Made by a program: the position numbers and the translations under genes
The notes under the pieces: model-generated
The model's input: only the letters and a program-made list of their open reading frames with translations
Databases searched by the model: none
What the model was told of the DNA's origin: nothing
NCBI RefSeq assembly: GCF_010183535.1
Contig: NC_071329.1
Coordinates: 11,594,001-11,658,000, forward strand
DNA length: 64,000 nt
Reading direction: 5' to 3'
DNA from: Caenorhabditis remanei
Taxonomy: Eukaryota > Nematoda > Chromadorea > Rhabditida > Rhabditidae
Shown here: positions 48,601 to 59,839 of the stretch, piece after piece
Position numbering within the stretch: the stretch's first letter is position 1
How the letters are laid out: each line of letters opens with the position of its first letter

Positions 48601-51600
48601 CTTCTTTTGAATATAGTTTTTATCACTACAGTTAAAACTGTCGAGTGCCACCGACACCTCCATCGACTCGGCCACCAGGAAGACAATTAGACCTCGAACG
48701 TCGTCCACAACAAAAACGAGAGGAAGCCAAAAAGTTTCCTCTCGAAAGTGCAGCAGGTCACTTTCACCCTGTATCCTAATCAACTCGCTCATCATTGAGC
48801 CTACCGTTCGTCGTCTCTCCGATATCAATATTCGGCGTTCAGGCAGTAAATCAGATATCACGGTTCAGCGTGATGAGTTCTACGACCTTGCATCGGATGA
48901 AGACCACAATGAACTCCGAATTCCCGGGTGAGTATACATGTGGCCTTTTCACTACCTACGAAGCACTTTTCTGATGTTTTTCGTTTCTTAAAGTCATTGG
49001 TGCAGAAACTAAAACATCAGGTGATTCGTTAACATTTTGACTTCTTCCTTCCTTCATTATCTTCGTTTCCTCTATCATCTCGATCCTTCCAGAGCACTGA
49101 AAGTTATGGATTCTAACTTACTCCACGAACACTCTATCAGGTGATAATTACCTCGTTTAAAAGAAAAGATCCCATGTTGAAACAAGTGAAGGAGGAATTG
49201 AAATTCATCTCAGAGATACAATAACCTAGTACAAGTCTGAAAAGGAAACAGTTGTCAGCTGCAGCCTACGCTTCAGTATACGAAAAACATCCCTTAGCTT
49301 TTTTTGTTTTTCTCGTTTTTCCTTGTTCTCAGTCAGTATATCTAACATCATAGTTGTTTGTTATCTGGTTTTTATAGTTTCCAAAGTTGAAAACAGTTAT
49401 TTTGATATTGTTTTCGAACTACTAATTGCTCCTAGAAGCATGATCTCCATACCTTCGGGATTTGAATCAATCCGAACCATCAATGTTCAGAAGTCAGATA
49501 ATTTCCAGAGGAATCTGGACAGTGAAACCCCTTTTGTTTACAATATCTGCAAGACCTACAGAGCAGAAAACTCCGAAGCCACGCCCATAACCTTTTCTTC
49601 TCTTCTCCAAACCATCAATTACCATGAACTTTTTCTATGAAAAACAAGAAAAGATCACGCGTCCATAACGTCATCCGGATGCAAACCTTATCATTTAGGA
49701 AGCGTTGTCATAGAGATTCTTCTTTTGGTAATCGAAAATTTTGCTCAAAGCGAAAGATGGAAAACATTAAAGGGATGTACGAGTTTTGGACATGGATTGG
49801 AAAAAAAAGGAAAAATGGAAGAGTTCGGAATACTTGAACTCCTATCCCTAAAAGTATACAGAAGTATACAGAACGACGAAGTCTTCAACACCCAAATTGG
49901 GAAATTTTTGAACTCAAAATACCACACATTCAGTAAAGTGATAGTTGTGATCATTGAACTAATTCCTCCCTTCTGAATATTCGAAATAGATTGTTCATAA
50001 TCAGAATCTTCCTGATCATTTTAGAGTGCACCGTATTCTTATTGTAGTGGCTCAAAACACAAAAATTGTCGTTTTAGGGTTCAAGACGAAACCCGTTGGA
50101 CTCGGGTTCAAAAAAAAATGATAAGGAATCACTTTCAGAGAATTAATTAGGTGTTGAGTACGCAATAATATTAGAGGTAACGAATACAAAGAAAAAGTGA
50201 AAAACCTCGTCTTCCTTTGACAAGATGGATTTTTGTAGTGGTCAACTATTTTATAGGAGAAGAAGACTTCTAGCGAGATATTTATTATTCGAAGAGGTCA
50301 ATTGGAGTGAATTCCACAAAATATTGTCAATTACAAAATCGGTGTTCTAGATATTGACAATACACTTAACGTTACTGTATGGAATATAGTTTAATAACTA
50401 AATATCTATATTTCTGATGAAAACAGTCAAACTTTGAGCATAAATTAGAATACATCGAACTACAACAAAACTCGAGGGTAGGTCATGCAATCGAACATTC
50501 CTTTCATAGTTGCACTTCAATTTCCATGGTATCGAGAAAAAGTTGCGAAACGAAGTTATCCACATTTTTAAAAATTTCTGGAAAATGGAGATTTTCAATG
50601 CTACTTTTTCTGAAAGTGGCCTAAAGAAAGTGTCAAAGAAAACAATTTTGGCTCTTTACGTTTTCAGGCTGAGTTGTTCAATTTAAGAAATATAAAATAT
50701 ATTCAAGAAATACCAAAAAGTCTGTAAGTTCTTGTCAACTTCAAAAGTTTTTCGAATTTCCTGATGAAGACCACACAAGTTTTCTTTCAAAAAATCAGGA
50801 AAACAAAACTAATTGGGAAACTATCCAAGAAATAGTTTTCCGATTGATGGTCACTGACTGATTACTACAATGACCCAACTTTACAAAGTGTGGAAAGAAC
50901 TGAAGAAAGTTAAAATTGCAGAACACAAATATCTTAGCCAAATTCTGATTTATTCAATTCGGGTATGAAAGAAATCTGTGAAGAGGATTATGACACGAGA
51001 CAAATGTCAGAAACTTAGTAGATAATCTATGTATACGAACTAGGAAATAAAAGTCCACAGTAAAATTACTCTAGTTCCTTTTTCTATGAGAGAAATTGCA
51101 AACTTTCACATTCTGACAGTGAAGGCAACATTTACAGAAGTTTAGAGAATGGAAAACTGAAATTAACATTTTTAACACTGTCTTATCCTTTCATAATTTC
51201 AGGCGAAAGTCCCGTTCTGCTTCGGTAAATTCAAACAACTCTCATTCGAATGATGTTACTCTTCAAGTTCCAATCACGAAATCAGCTGCAACATCTCCAA
51301 CTCCATCTGCTGGATCCATCTACTTTGTAAGTCTCTTTTCACTTTTTCCCACACAACAATCCCACTCAATCTCATGTTGTTTGTGATCCTATCATCGACT
51401 TCAATCCAATTTCTTGTCCAATTTCTCTCACGCCAAGAGTCGGAGTCAGTTCTGTGTCTCTATGATTACTCACACTATTTCTCTCCACTTTCTCCAAGAT
51501 TCAACGATGTCGTTGTCGTCGTCCAGAAGGCACCTGCATGAAGTCGTTATCGCCGTCTTTTGCTCCGTCGCCTTTTTTCTTATTTGTCGCTTTGCGCAGT

Positions 51601-54600
51601 CTTATTTTTCGTCTTACCTTCTCAATCCTCGATTATTCACATTCACCTGATCAAGCCATTTTCTGTTATGTCTGATCTTTTTTATTCTCAAAGCATGGTA
51701 TTCTTATTCTTCATCTTTTTTTTGCTCCAACTTTGTTTGTAATATGTCCATCACTGCATGATTCCGTACTTCTTTAAAGATATCATTAACGAAGTGATTA
51801 TTTAGAAACCTCAAAGGCCAAACAGCAATGTGTTTATGTGAAATTAGAGAACCAAATTTCAGCAACCCGGTAATTTACTGCTCGAAAACTCGAATTCTGC
51901 GGTATTAAGTATATCCCTTATTGTTATTTAAGAACATGATTTTTTCAAAAGAATCAATTGGGTTGGAATTCGACTAGAAGTTTTTTTCTTCTTCTTCCGT
52001 CTCAAATATAGAGGTTAATCTCATTCGATAACTCCATCGTGTCGTTTCCCATCCAGTCATTCGACAATGTATTCGGTTTTCATGATAGAATGTAGTCGGA
52101 ATAAGATACACCTGTCCGAGAAATCCATTTTTCCCAAGGACGTTGATTTCACATCGGGAGAGATTCGATTATGCCACATATATCGATGAAAAGCTCCATA
52201 CTTGAGAATTCGGAATACGGTGACGTGACGAATTGTTCGTTGAAAAAAAGAAGGATTATATGAACCAAATCTGAATATAATTGAAATTTACACACTTGAA
52301 TTAAAATCAAATGGATCGACAATTGCGAATTCTGTGAATTCAGTTTCAAGTGAAGGAAGGTGCATAATTTTTCACAAAGCAATGATTTTTAACTGTTTGA
52401 ATCTATGACGAGTTCAGAAAGCTGTATTATCATAGTTTGAGGAGATAAACTATGCAGACAAGTGTGATTTACCTCATTTCCATTAACTCATTTAAGAAGA
52501 TAGTGGAAGGAATCGAAAAGCTTTACTACTTTCACAATAGAATGAATCTACCGTTCAACTACACTGCACGACGAATTGGCTGTAAATAATTCCGGATGAT
52601 CTGAAGTGGCCTACAGTACTCTTTGCACAAAAAGTTATATGATTCAAGAAGTCATTCTTGGTCATCTGAATTTCCCCTCTCGCTGCAAGCTAGTCTTGAA
52701 TCTAGAGGAAGCTTTCGATTGTGAAATGACATCATCTTGGCATAAACAATTTTGCCTTGCTGAATATGAGCCACAGGAGTTTCACATTTCAAAAAAGTTC
52801 AATTTCGTTTCAATGAGTCATTATGATGATTACTATGAAATATCAAATCAGTTGGTCTTGTTCCCAATGTTTTATTGGAAGGCGTCTAGACGTAAGATCC
52901 ACTTCCTTCTTCTTATCAGAAGTATAATTATCGGACAGGTACAAGGAACTGGAATTATACATATATGCTCAGATTCCATACTACATATCTCAAAAAGTGT
53001 TAAAAGTGCATTTACTGGTTGTCAAATCTAATTGAGGTGTTGTACTATCTTCATATTCAAAATCGAAAACATTTCTTGTTTTCTTCACCGAAAAAGCATG
53101 TGATAGTTGCAATCAGTCGGAGAAGAATATCAGGGGAATCGAAAACAAGTCAGAGACAAGAGCCTCCTACTTCTTCTTCTTCTTCTAAAAAGCTCTCAGT
53201 CTTCTCCTCTTCACTCTTCTCGTAGTAATTATTATCATACTCGACGAGACGACGCCAACTTGAAAACTAGAAGCACAAAGCCGTGGCCGTTTCCCCGAGC
53301 AACGCTTCGAATCTTCTTCGTCGTCTTCTTCTTTTCATTTACAATCGACAAGTTTCTCTCATTCGAAGCTCATTCGAAGCTCAGTAGATAGCGATGAGCA
53401 GGTCGAATTCGAATGGGACTAGCCGTGGATCGGCTGAGCGTATCACTAGATCTAAATCACTTATTCGTCAACCATCAGTCAATAACATACCTCCAACAGA
53501 TCCGAATAAACCGGTAGGTTATTTATAAAATGACATATTTGTGATATATTGATATCTGCACATTTCTATAATCTTTTCTCACCACGCCCCACTTTCTTAT
53601 TTTTCCTCTTATCTTCTTCTTCTTCTTCTTGAAGATAATCACTTGACTATTGTGTCAAAACCTGAATAGAATTGGAATCTTCTATCTATCCAGCTCCCCG
53701 CATTTAATCCGTTTTTGTTCAGTCCTCATCACTTCATCTTCTTCTTCTTTACTTTTCACTTTTCACTTCTCACCTATATCTTCAACCTGCACATTCTTCA
53801 GAAGCATGTTGAAAAAAATGCCATCGTCGGTTAGTTAGATAGTTCTTTTGTCAGTTCAACTATTGAATTTTCAATTGATAACTGAAAATTTTCGACTGTC
53901 AATGTTCTTTTTCATCAGATTGCCGGAATGTTCGACGGAAAGGAGAAAGTCAACCGTGAACAGCCTCCAATGCCAACAACTGAGGGTGTTGAATACCCAC
54001 GTGCTGCGAGTTGGGCAGCTGGCAATTGTGCTAATGTTCTCAATGATGAGAAAGGTGAGGAGAACGATACTAGTACATTGAATATAGGAGAGTCTTCGTA
54101 ACCTTTTCACTTCTTATTTCCTGTTTCAGGTAAACAATTATTTCGTGTCTTCCTCTTTCAATCACTCGCTGAAGAGAATCTCTCGTTCCTCGAGGCAATG
54201 GATAAGCTCAAGAAAATGAAAAGTGGTGATGAGAAAGTGGCATTCGCCAAGGAGATTCTTGAAACATATCAAGCATCCATCAACTTGTCATCAAGCTCAA
54301 TGAAGTCATTGCGTAATGCAGTTGCCAGTGAAACTCTCGATATGGAAGAGTTCGCTCCAGCAATCAAAGAAGTCAAACGTCTTCTCGAGAACGACCAGTT
54401 CCCACGTTTCCGTCGTTCGGAGCTCTATCTCCAGTACTTGGAGGAACTCCTTCCACGTAATTACGCCGAGAAATGGGCTCAAAGCTTCGAGAGCCTTCTC
54501 GGTAATCACGTCGGACGTCATCACTTCCGCATCTTCTTGCGTTCAATCCACGCGGAAGAGAACCTTCGCTTCTGGGAAGCTGTCGTCGAGTTCAGGTAAA

Positions 54601-55041
54601 AGAATTCAACATTTCCTTAATCTTTGGGTTTGGACTTTTAAAATTTAAAAAAAAGTGCACTTTGATTATCTCAAAAGTTTTCGATTCTAAAAGTTCATAA
54701 ATTACATACTTCAAAAGTTTTTGAATTGTAATGACGGGTTGTTATTTGATTATTCATACATTTAAAATTTCAGATCAAGCCGTCATAAGGCCAATGCAAT
54801 GAACAATCTCGGACGAGTGATTCTCTCGACCTATTTGGCCGAAGGAACTGCAAATGAAGTTTTCCTTCCATTCGGTGTTCGCCAGGTCATCGAACGTCGC
54901 ATTCATGACAATCACATCGACATTTCACTCTTCGATGAAGCCATCAAACACGTCGAACAAGTTCTTCGCAACGATCCATACGTTCGCTTCCTTCAAAGCG
55001 CTCAATACATCGATCTTCTCGGCAAGCTCAAAAGCTCGTAA
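45681..55041 (+). CDS. rgs-3: Regulator of G-protein signalling with two RGS domains, alternative first exons
   Basis: Common exons are 53919-54054, 54130-54595 and 54774-55041. They encode RGS domain 1 (GKQLFRVFLFQSLAEENLSF onward) and RGS domain 2 (RHHFRIFLRSIHAEENLRFW to YVRFLQSAQYIDLLGKLKSS), a tandem seen in C. elegans RGS-3. RGS domains speed GTP hydrolysis by G-alpha. Long form: exon 45681-45778 (MWRSYKAETPDFSDET) joins in phase to 51203-51326, then the common exons, 363 residues. A further alternative exon ends at 48927. Short forms start at 53394 (exon to 53513, 329 residues) or 53806 (exon to 53829). Several starts follow their own acceptor, suggesting separate promoters. AATAAA is at 55260-55265. 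Confidence 0.9.
45779..48631. other. Long first intron of the rgs-3 long form
   Basis: About 2.9 kb with only short, non-joining frames. Likely holds regulatory sequence for the downstream alternative exon. Confidence 0.4.
48632..48927 (+). CDS. rgs-3: Alternative internal or first exon of rgs-3
   Basis: One frame is open through this segment and reads EPTVRRLSDINIRRSGSKSD and DEFYDLASDEDHNELRIPG, clearly coding, ending at a good GTGAGT donor in the phase required by exon 51203-51326. The 5' boundary is uncertain. The acceptor at 48631 leaves phase 0 with no in-frame ATG. A weaker acceptor at 48756 gives the phase needed to follow exon 45681-45778. A missed upstream start exon is also possible. 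Confidence 0.6.
48928..51202. other. rgs-3 intron
   Basis: A 2.3-kb intron. Open frames at 49323-49976 are not supported by splice signals or recognisable domains. Nothing else seen. Confidence 0.4.
51203..51326 (+). CDS. rgs-3: rgs-3 long-form exon (Ser/Asn-rich linker)
   Basis: Bounded by AATTTCAG and a GTAAGT donor. Encodes RKSRSASVNSNNSHSNDVTL and a Ser/Thr/Pro-rich remainder ending SAGSIYF. The phase fits both upstream alternatives and the common exon at 53919. The RKSRSAS motif is a plausible basophilic-kinase site. Confidence 0.8.
51327..53393. other. rgs-3 intron and promoter region of the short form
   Basis: Contains a 141-codon open frame (separate entry). The last 300 bases hold CTTCTTCTTCT-type tracts and a duplicated CATTCGAAGCT next to the start of the short form. 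Confidence 0.4.
52606..53031 (+). CDS. Unexplained 141-codon open frame inside an rgs-3 intron
   Basis: The frame opens at a GTG, with the first ATG at 52639 (MIQEVILGHLNFPSRCKLVL), and runs to TAA without an intron. Composition is balanced, with charged, aromatic and Cys residues (SSWHKQFCLAEYEPQEF, SHYDDYYEISNQ). The opening LGHLNFPSRCKL faintly recalls F-box starts in nematodes, but the rest does not match that I can see. It may be a nested gene, a decayed gene or chance. Confidence 0.25.
   Translation: MAYSTLCTKSYMIQEVILGHLNFPSRCKLVLNLEEAFDCEMTSSWHKQFCLAEYEPQEFHISKKFNFVSMSHYDDYYEISNQLVLFPMFYWKASRRKIHFLLLIRSIIIGQVQGTGIIHICSDSILHISKSVKSAFTGCQI
53394..53513 (+). CDS. rgs-3: rgs-3 short-form first exon
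   Basis: Begins MSRSNSNGTSRGSAERITRS and ends NIPPTDPNKP at a GTAGGT donor in phase 0, matching the common exon at 53919. The N-terminus is Ser/Arg rich, so it could be a phosphorylated targeting segment different from the long form. Confidence 0.75.
53806..53829 (+). CDS. rgs-3: Possible very short third first exon of rgs-3
   Basis: ATG four bases after an ATTCTTCAG acceptor, encoding MLKKMPSS, then a GTTAGT donor in phase 0 with the common exon at 53919. This would give a form with almost nothing ahead of the RGS region. Confidence 0.45.
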
Positions 55042-55415
55042 ATGTTTCTCTGAACCACTGTGATATTTTCGGCAACTTTCTTAACTCTCATATATTTCCT
55101 CTAATTCCTAAAAGAAGGTACATATATCTTTCTTGCCGTCGGAACCCAATGTTTTTTATTCGTCTCTCTCTCCCTCTCTGTCTCTTTTTAATTCCAGATA
55201 CTGCGGCTTTCATCGCACTCTTCAGTTGTAGCAATCATAAATTGATATCCACTTTTCTGAATAAATTGATAAATGATAAACCATGAAGATATGCATTCAA
55301 AACAATGGATTAATGTGTTTTTAAAAAGAAGCTGCAGCATTTTATTACACAAAAACTATAATGATGACTAGAACAGTGGGGTGGGAACCAAGGGTGGAAA
55401 TAGAAAAAAGATGAT
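55042..55415. other. 3' flank of rgs-3
   Basis: 3' UTR with AATAAA at 55260-55265. The following 150 bases contain no feature. Confidence 0.5.
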
Positions 55416-55954
55416 CTAGTGACAAGTTAAAAAGTTCATCTTCTCCTTGGCTGTCTGAAGAACGGTTGCGTCCTCAGACCTCACTCTCATGTATTGGTGG
55501 TCTTTTTTGTAACTGTGAGACTCCTGATGTTGCTCGATCCTGACAATATACATAGAATTGGGCCGAGAAGCCGTTTCATGAGTCGTCTGAGAGATTCGGC
55601 ATTGAGTAATCTGGCTACATATATCGTCCAAATTCATTTTGTGACCCTGAATATGTGTATGACTGTATTAAATGAATCTGTGACTGCAATTAGAGCAAAA
55701 CATTAGATGAATGAAACGCACACTTCAAACAACACAAGACATGGACATGCATCCACCAAATTTTTTTTCGTACCGCTCAAATGGCTGGTAGGGATATGAA
55801 CAGTTCCAGAACAAGGATGATCATCCGCTGTCTCCGATTCGGAAAAAACAGCGAAAAATCTCTTGCATTTCAAGACCGACCCAGCTATGGCGCACAATGA
55901 AACTATTTTATTGAAAGCAATTCTATTAAACTCAAAAAGTCCATTCTGATACAT
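55416..55954 (-). CDS. Possible two-exon gene of unknown function
   Basis: Minus-strand exons 55954-55724 and 55646-55416 each carry 77 codons in phase and would give 153 residues. The acceptor ATATTCAG before 55646 is good. The donor GTGTGC is weak. The protein has several cysteines in the first exon (LKCKRFFAVFSESETADDHP, VDACPCLVLFE) and a hydrophilic second exon (EQHQESHSYKKDHQYMRVRS). No family recognised. The start ATG at 55954 lacks an acceptor close upstream. Confidence 0.35.
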
Positions 55955-56979
55955 AATTTTTATGGAATTTGTATTTTTGTCGATTGCTTCAATTAGTTTC
56001 TTTCAAATAACAAACTTTTCTTCGGAAGGTTTTAAATTAACTTCAAGTCAAAACTTCTGTGAAATTTCATCACGATAGAATACTCATTCGTTCCATAAGC
56101 TTTACGTGAATGTGTGGAAATCCCGGCCCGGATAAGCAAATTCAGAATACGAAGTTAGTATAATTTAATCGGCTCTCTATTCCAATCGACAACTACTTTC
56201 GTCTTCCATATTTTCGTAGCAAGTTGCCGAACGTCTATGCAACGAATTAGTGGCGCAATCAGGCGAACGGATGGAGCACTTCAAGAGAAAGCGGATTAGA
56301 TGACAGACGGGCGGCGAGTAGTGTGTGATTGCCATTAGGACTTCTCCCTTTTGGTCTCGTCTAGATTGGAATGTTCCTTGATAGGATTAGTAAAGGACAT
56401 CTTTGAATTTCTTCCTCAAGATATTTTGACACAAATGGCCTCAACAAAGAAGTTTTGAGTCCCCCTACTAGTCGGTTTCTTTTCTTTTTCCGACCCTCAT
56501 AAATCATGATTTTGCTATCTGTGGCTTTCGGTCCCTCGAGTGTTATTGACCTTCTTTTCTATTTTTCTAGCTTTCGCAAGTATGAAGCAACACATCTTTA
56601 TTTTACGAATTCCAAAAAATAATGAGAGCAACGGATCAAAATACAGAAAATGTTGTAAAAGAAGTGGGTGAACACTAAACTTACTAGATATTCACCACCG
56701 GAATGCACAAATGTAAATCTAATTCACTAGTTGGGCGGATTTCTTCCGCTCATCAGAAGTTGTTTCTAGATGAAAGAAGTGGAGGAGAACAATCGAAAAC
56801 GATTATGGCCAAATGGGAAAATATTTTTAAGAACCGGAATAAGTTTGTACAACAACGGATTTCAAGAGAGGAGACTACTGTATGGGATACCGTATTCTTG
56901 ACAAATTACATAGCAATGGGCTCTCTGAGAGCCAATTATATTAGTGAGACCAGATTTCGGAGCTTCAGAAGCCGTCAGT
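55955..56979. other. Intergenic region
   Basis: No gene that I can support. A plus-strand frame at 56703-57023 overlaps the last exon of the minus-strand gene and is taken as a shadow. Confidence 0.45.
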
Positions 56980-59839
56980 TTAAATCGCCAACTCGAAAGT
57001 GCATTCCATTTTTGGAATTATGAATTCTTTCCGTTGAAGGCGAGCACGATCAACCATTTCCCGTAGTTCCTCCGAGCGCATCTGTAAGAATTAAATGAAT
57101 GAAATACTGAAAGTTGGTAATTTATCCACCTGCAATTCATGAATCTGTTGATCCAATTCATGTAAAAATTCATCTCTTGCCAACTCATCATCAGTCATTT
57201 CTTTGAAGTTTCTTCGTGGCGAGACCCTATGATAATGTTCTGAGAATGGTTGAGCATAAACTGGAGACGCTGGACGATATGTTCTGTTTCTGACCACCAT
57301 TGGACCACATGCTGATGTCCATGGTTCTGCGTATATCGGAGATTCAGCTCTTTCATGTTTAGGACTTGGAGTCGGGCGAAGGGAGTGATAGGATGATGCA
57401 CTCTGAAATCAATTACATTCTTTAAAATAATCGAATGAGTATTCTCTCACCATTAGTTCGTGATATATATTATTTCCATTGTCATAATGTTTCTGCCAAT
57501 CTGCACTATTCGTCCAAACCATTGAAGTGTCGGGACTGGAAAATGAGGGTTTTGAAGTGGTGAGAGGGTACTCGAGTGTGTTGCGCCACAATAGGCATTC
57601 TGATGATGAACGTTTCTTGTGCTGAACAACAATACACATCCGAAATTCCCCTGGATTCTTTAAATTTAATTGTGTCGTATTCATGTCATGACAATAGATA
57701 TTACGAAAAGCAAGATAAATTGAAGTTGAGATTGAAACCGACAGATAGACAGATTGGCGTTCGAATGGGATGACGGGCGTTCGGATGAGTTTATGAACTC
57801 TTTCGTGCTCCCCCGGGGCACTCTTTTTGGGAGATTTTGATGCGTTGAGATAAAGATGGATTGCTAAGGAAGTGAAAGTGTTTCGCAATCAAAGGTCATG
57901 ACTCATCTTCTAAACATTTGTAAATCCATTTAAAGGCTTCTCCTTCTTCTTCTTTTTCATCATTATCCGAGCTAATTTCTGTTCATTTCGGGTGTCATCT
58001 GTCGATCACATTACCAGGCAGCTAGCTGGTAAGTCAACACCCGTTCGCCTCTTGTCCCTTTCGATAATTACATAATGAATGTTTGTGCAGCACAATTAAT
58101 GTCAAGGATTAGAGGAAAAAGAAGGAGGAGGAAGAAGCCAAGGATTGAACGTTTTGAGATACCAGATAAATGTTTCTATCGAATTAAAAATTTAAGATCC
58201 AATTAATTACCTGGAATCGTGTGATGCATATCCTGAACTACACATACTCGTATCTGGACTGGCCACACAAAGGGCTGGAGCACGCTTCTTTTTATTCGAT
58301 TCCTGTAATTTCAGATGTTCTAAATTCAGAATTCCTTGATTCCCACTCACATAAGTTCCCGTTCTTCCCATGCTACTCGTCATGCTTTCCCACATTTTGT
58401 TCTCTCCGATCCACGGATTGGTGCGAATACGCTGAAAAAATAGATGATGATGATTTGGATGCCATCTGCCATATGTTTATTGTTATGATCATTTCTTCAT
58501 CACAATCTGTGTGGGGGATGCCTTTTTTTCTTTTCCTCTATTTATTTATTATATAAAAATCTTGAACTTTGGCAAAAGAAAGGAAGTAGAAGAAAGAAAG
58601 TAAGTAAAGCATTTGCATATCGCACTCTCACATCTTTTCACTATCGTTTTTGGTCGTCGTGTCTTCAGAAGACATAATCGGGTTACGACGAGTCGACTGA
58701 CGACGACGACGGCACTGTGTGTATGTGATGGAATTAGATGTGCAGTAGAGGGGAGCCAAGAAAAAGGATTATGCACATTTTGAAGAAAGAAAAAGTGTGG
58801 ATATCTATATTCATTCTAGATTTTTAGATGCTTTCTATTTATTTTCATCTCTGAACTTGCTCTTCCCCAAAAAATGAAAGTTTCGTTTTTCTCTGCGGCT
58901 CCAATTTCCCTAAATGAATTAGATTCCCTCAGCTCTGCAAGTTCTTTTTTCATGAGGTCCCAGCAAGTTTCACTTCGAAATGGAAAATGGAAAAGCTTTG
59001 AGGAGACAGAAAAAGGCAACAAAAAGGGACAACTATCAAGTGAATAATTCATTAACTCTTACAACTTTTCGACTATTTTCCAACTTCAACCAGTTATGCC
59101 TTCTTCTTTCGAAAAAGAAATGCATTGCCCTTTCCTTTTGAAAACTTACATTTCTCCTAGGAAATGATCCATTGCATGTACTACTTGAAGATGTTGAAAC
59201 TATCATTGGAGGAGGCATTGATGTCGGTGGTGGTGGGAACGCGATGCTTACTGCAAACAAGAGAAAACTATCATGATCAATCGGAGAGCAAAGTTATGTT
59301 AGCCGTGTTCTATCTATCACGTTTTTTTCGATTTGAGAGTGTTGACTGAGTACACAATGATTGTTTTATGATGGGATCAAGATGAATGGCAAATCAAAAG
59401 ATCTCACGGAAGAAAAAAGATGAAATACACTTGTGATAACTGTTTGGTTGAATTTGTGTATTTGACCATGTTCTTTGAACAACTTATGATTTCATTCACT
59501 ATCTACTTCAACTTTTGGAGCATCAGTAAAACAGTTATTATCGTGTCTTATGTCCAATTGAACTCAAAAATAGACAGAAAACAGATAAAAGATAAATAAA
59601 TCTTTAGACTTTATCATACCTGGTAACGGTTTTAGTTCATTTCGTGAATGCCTTACAACACTATGAGAAGCAGCTCTCGTTGGTTGAGCAATTCGTTTCG
59701 AAGACATAGGTACAACGGAAGGAGAAGAGGCCTTCCGACGCTCGTCGGGCTGTCGAGAATGATTTCGACGGCGACGTGAAATGCGACGTGACTGACGTCC
59801 GAGTGTCAGTTGGTCGAACCAACTTTGAATTCTTTGCAT
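56980..59839 (-). CDS. Pro/Ser/Arg-rich intracellular protein with C-terminal coiled coil, family unknown
   Basis: Minus-strand exons 59839-59620, 59250-59150, 58431-58211, 57535-57451, 57402-57130 and 57081-56980 join to 333 residues. The ATG follows a TTTTTCAG acceptor by five bases. The N-terminus is very basic (SRRISRRRRNHSRQ), followed by a polyproline stretch (FPPPPTSMPPP), Ser-rich segments with SPDTSMCSSGYASHDS, Tyr/Pro motifs (SPIYAEPW, SPVYAQPF) and a C-terminal acidic helix (MTDDELARDEFLHELDQQIH, then MRSEELREMVDRARLQRKEF) likely to coil. No signal peptide or membrane helix. It resembles adaptor or cytoskeletal linker proteins in composition only. Exon 3 contains an in-frame 48-nt potential intron. 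Confidence 0.75.
58303..58350 (-). other. In-frame potential intron (exitron-like) within exon 3
   Basis: GTGAGT donor after ACTTAT and TTACAG acceptor before GAATCG bound a 48-nt segment that is a multiple of three and has no stop in frame. Spliced or retained, the protein remains in frame and differs by 16 residues (VSGNQGILNLEHLKLQ). The length is that of a typical nematode intron. Confidence 0.5.
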
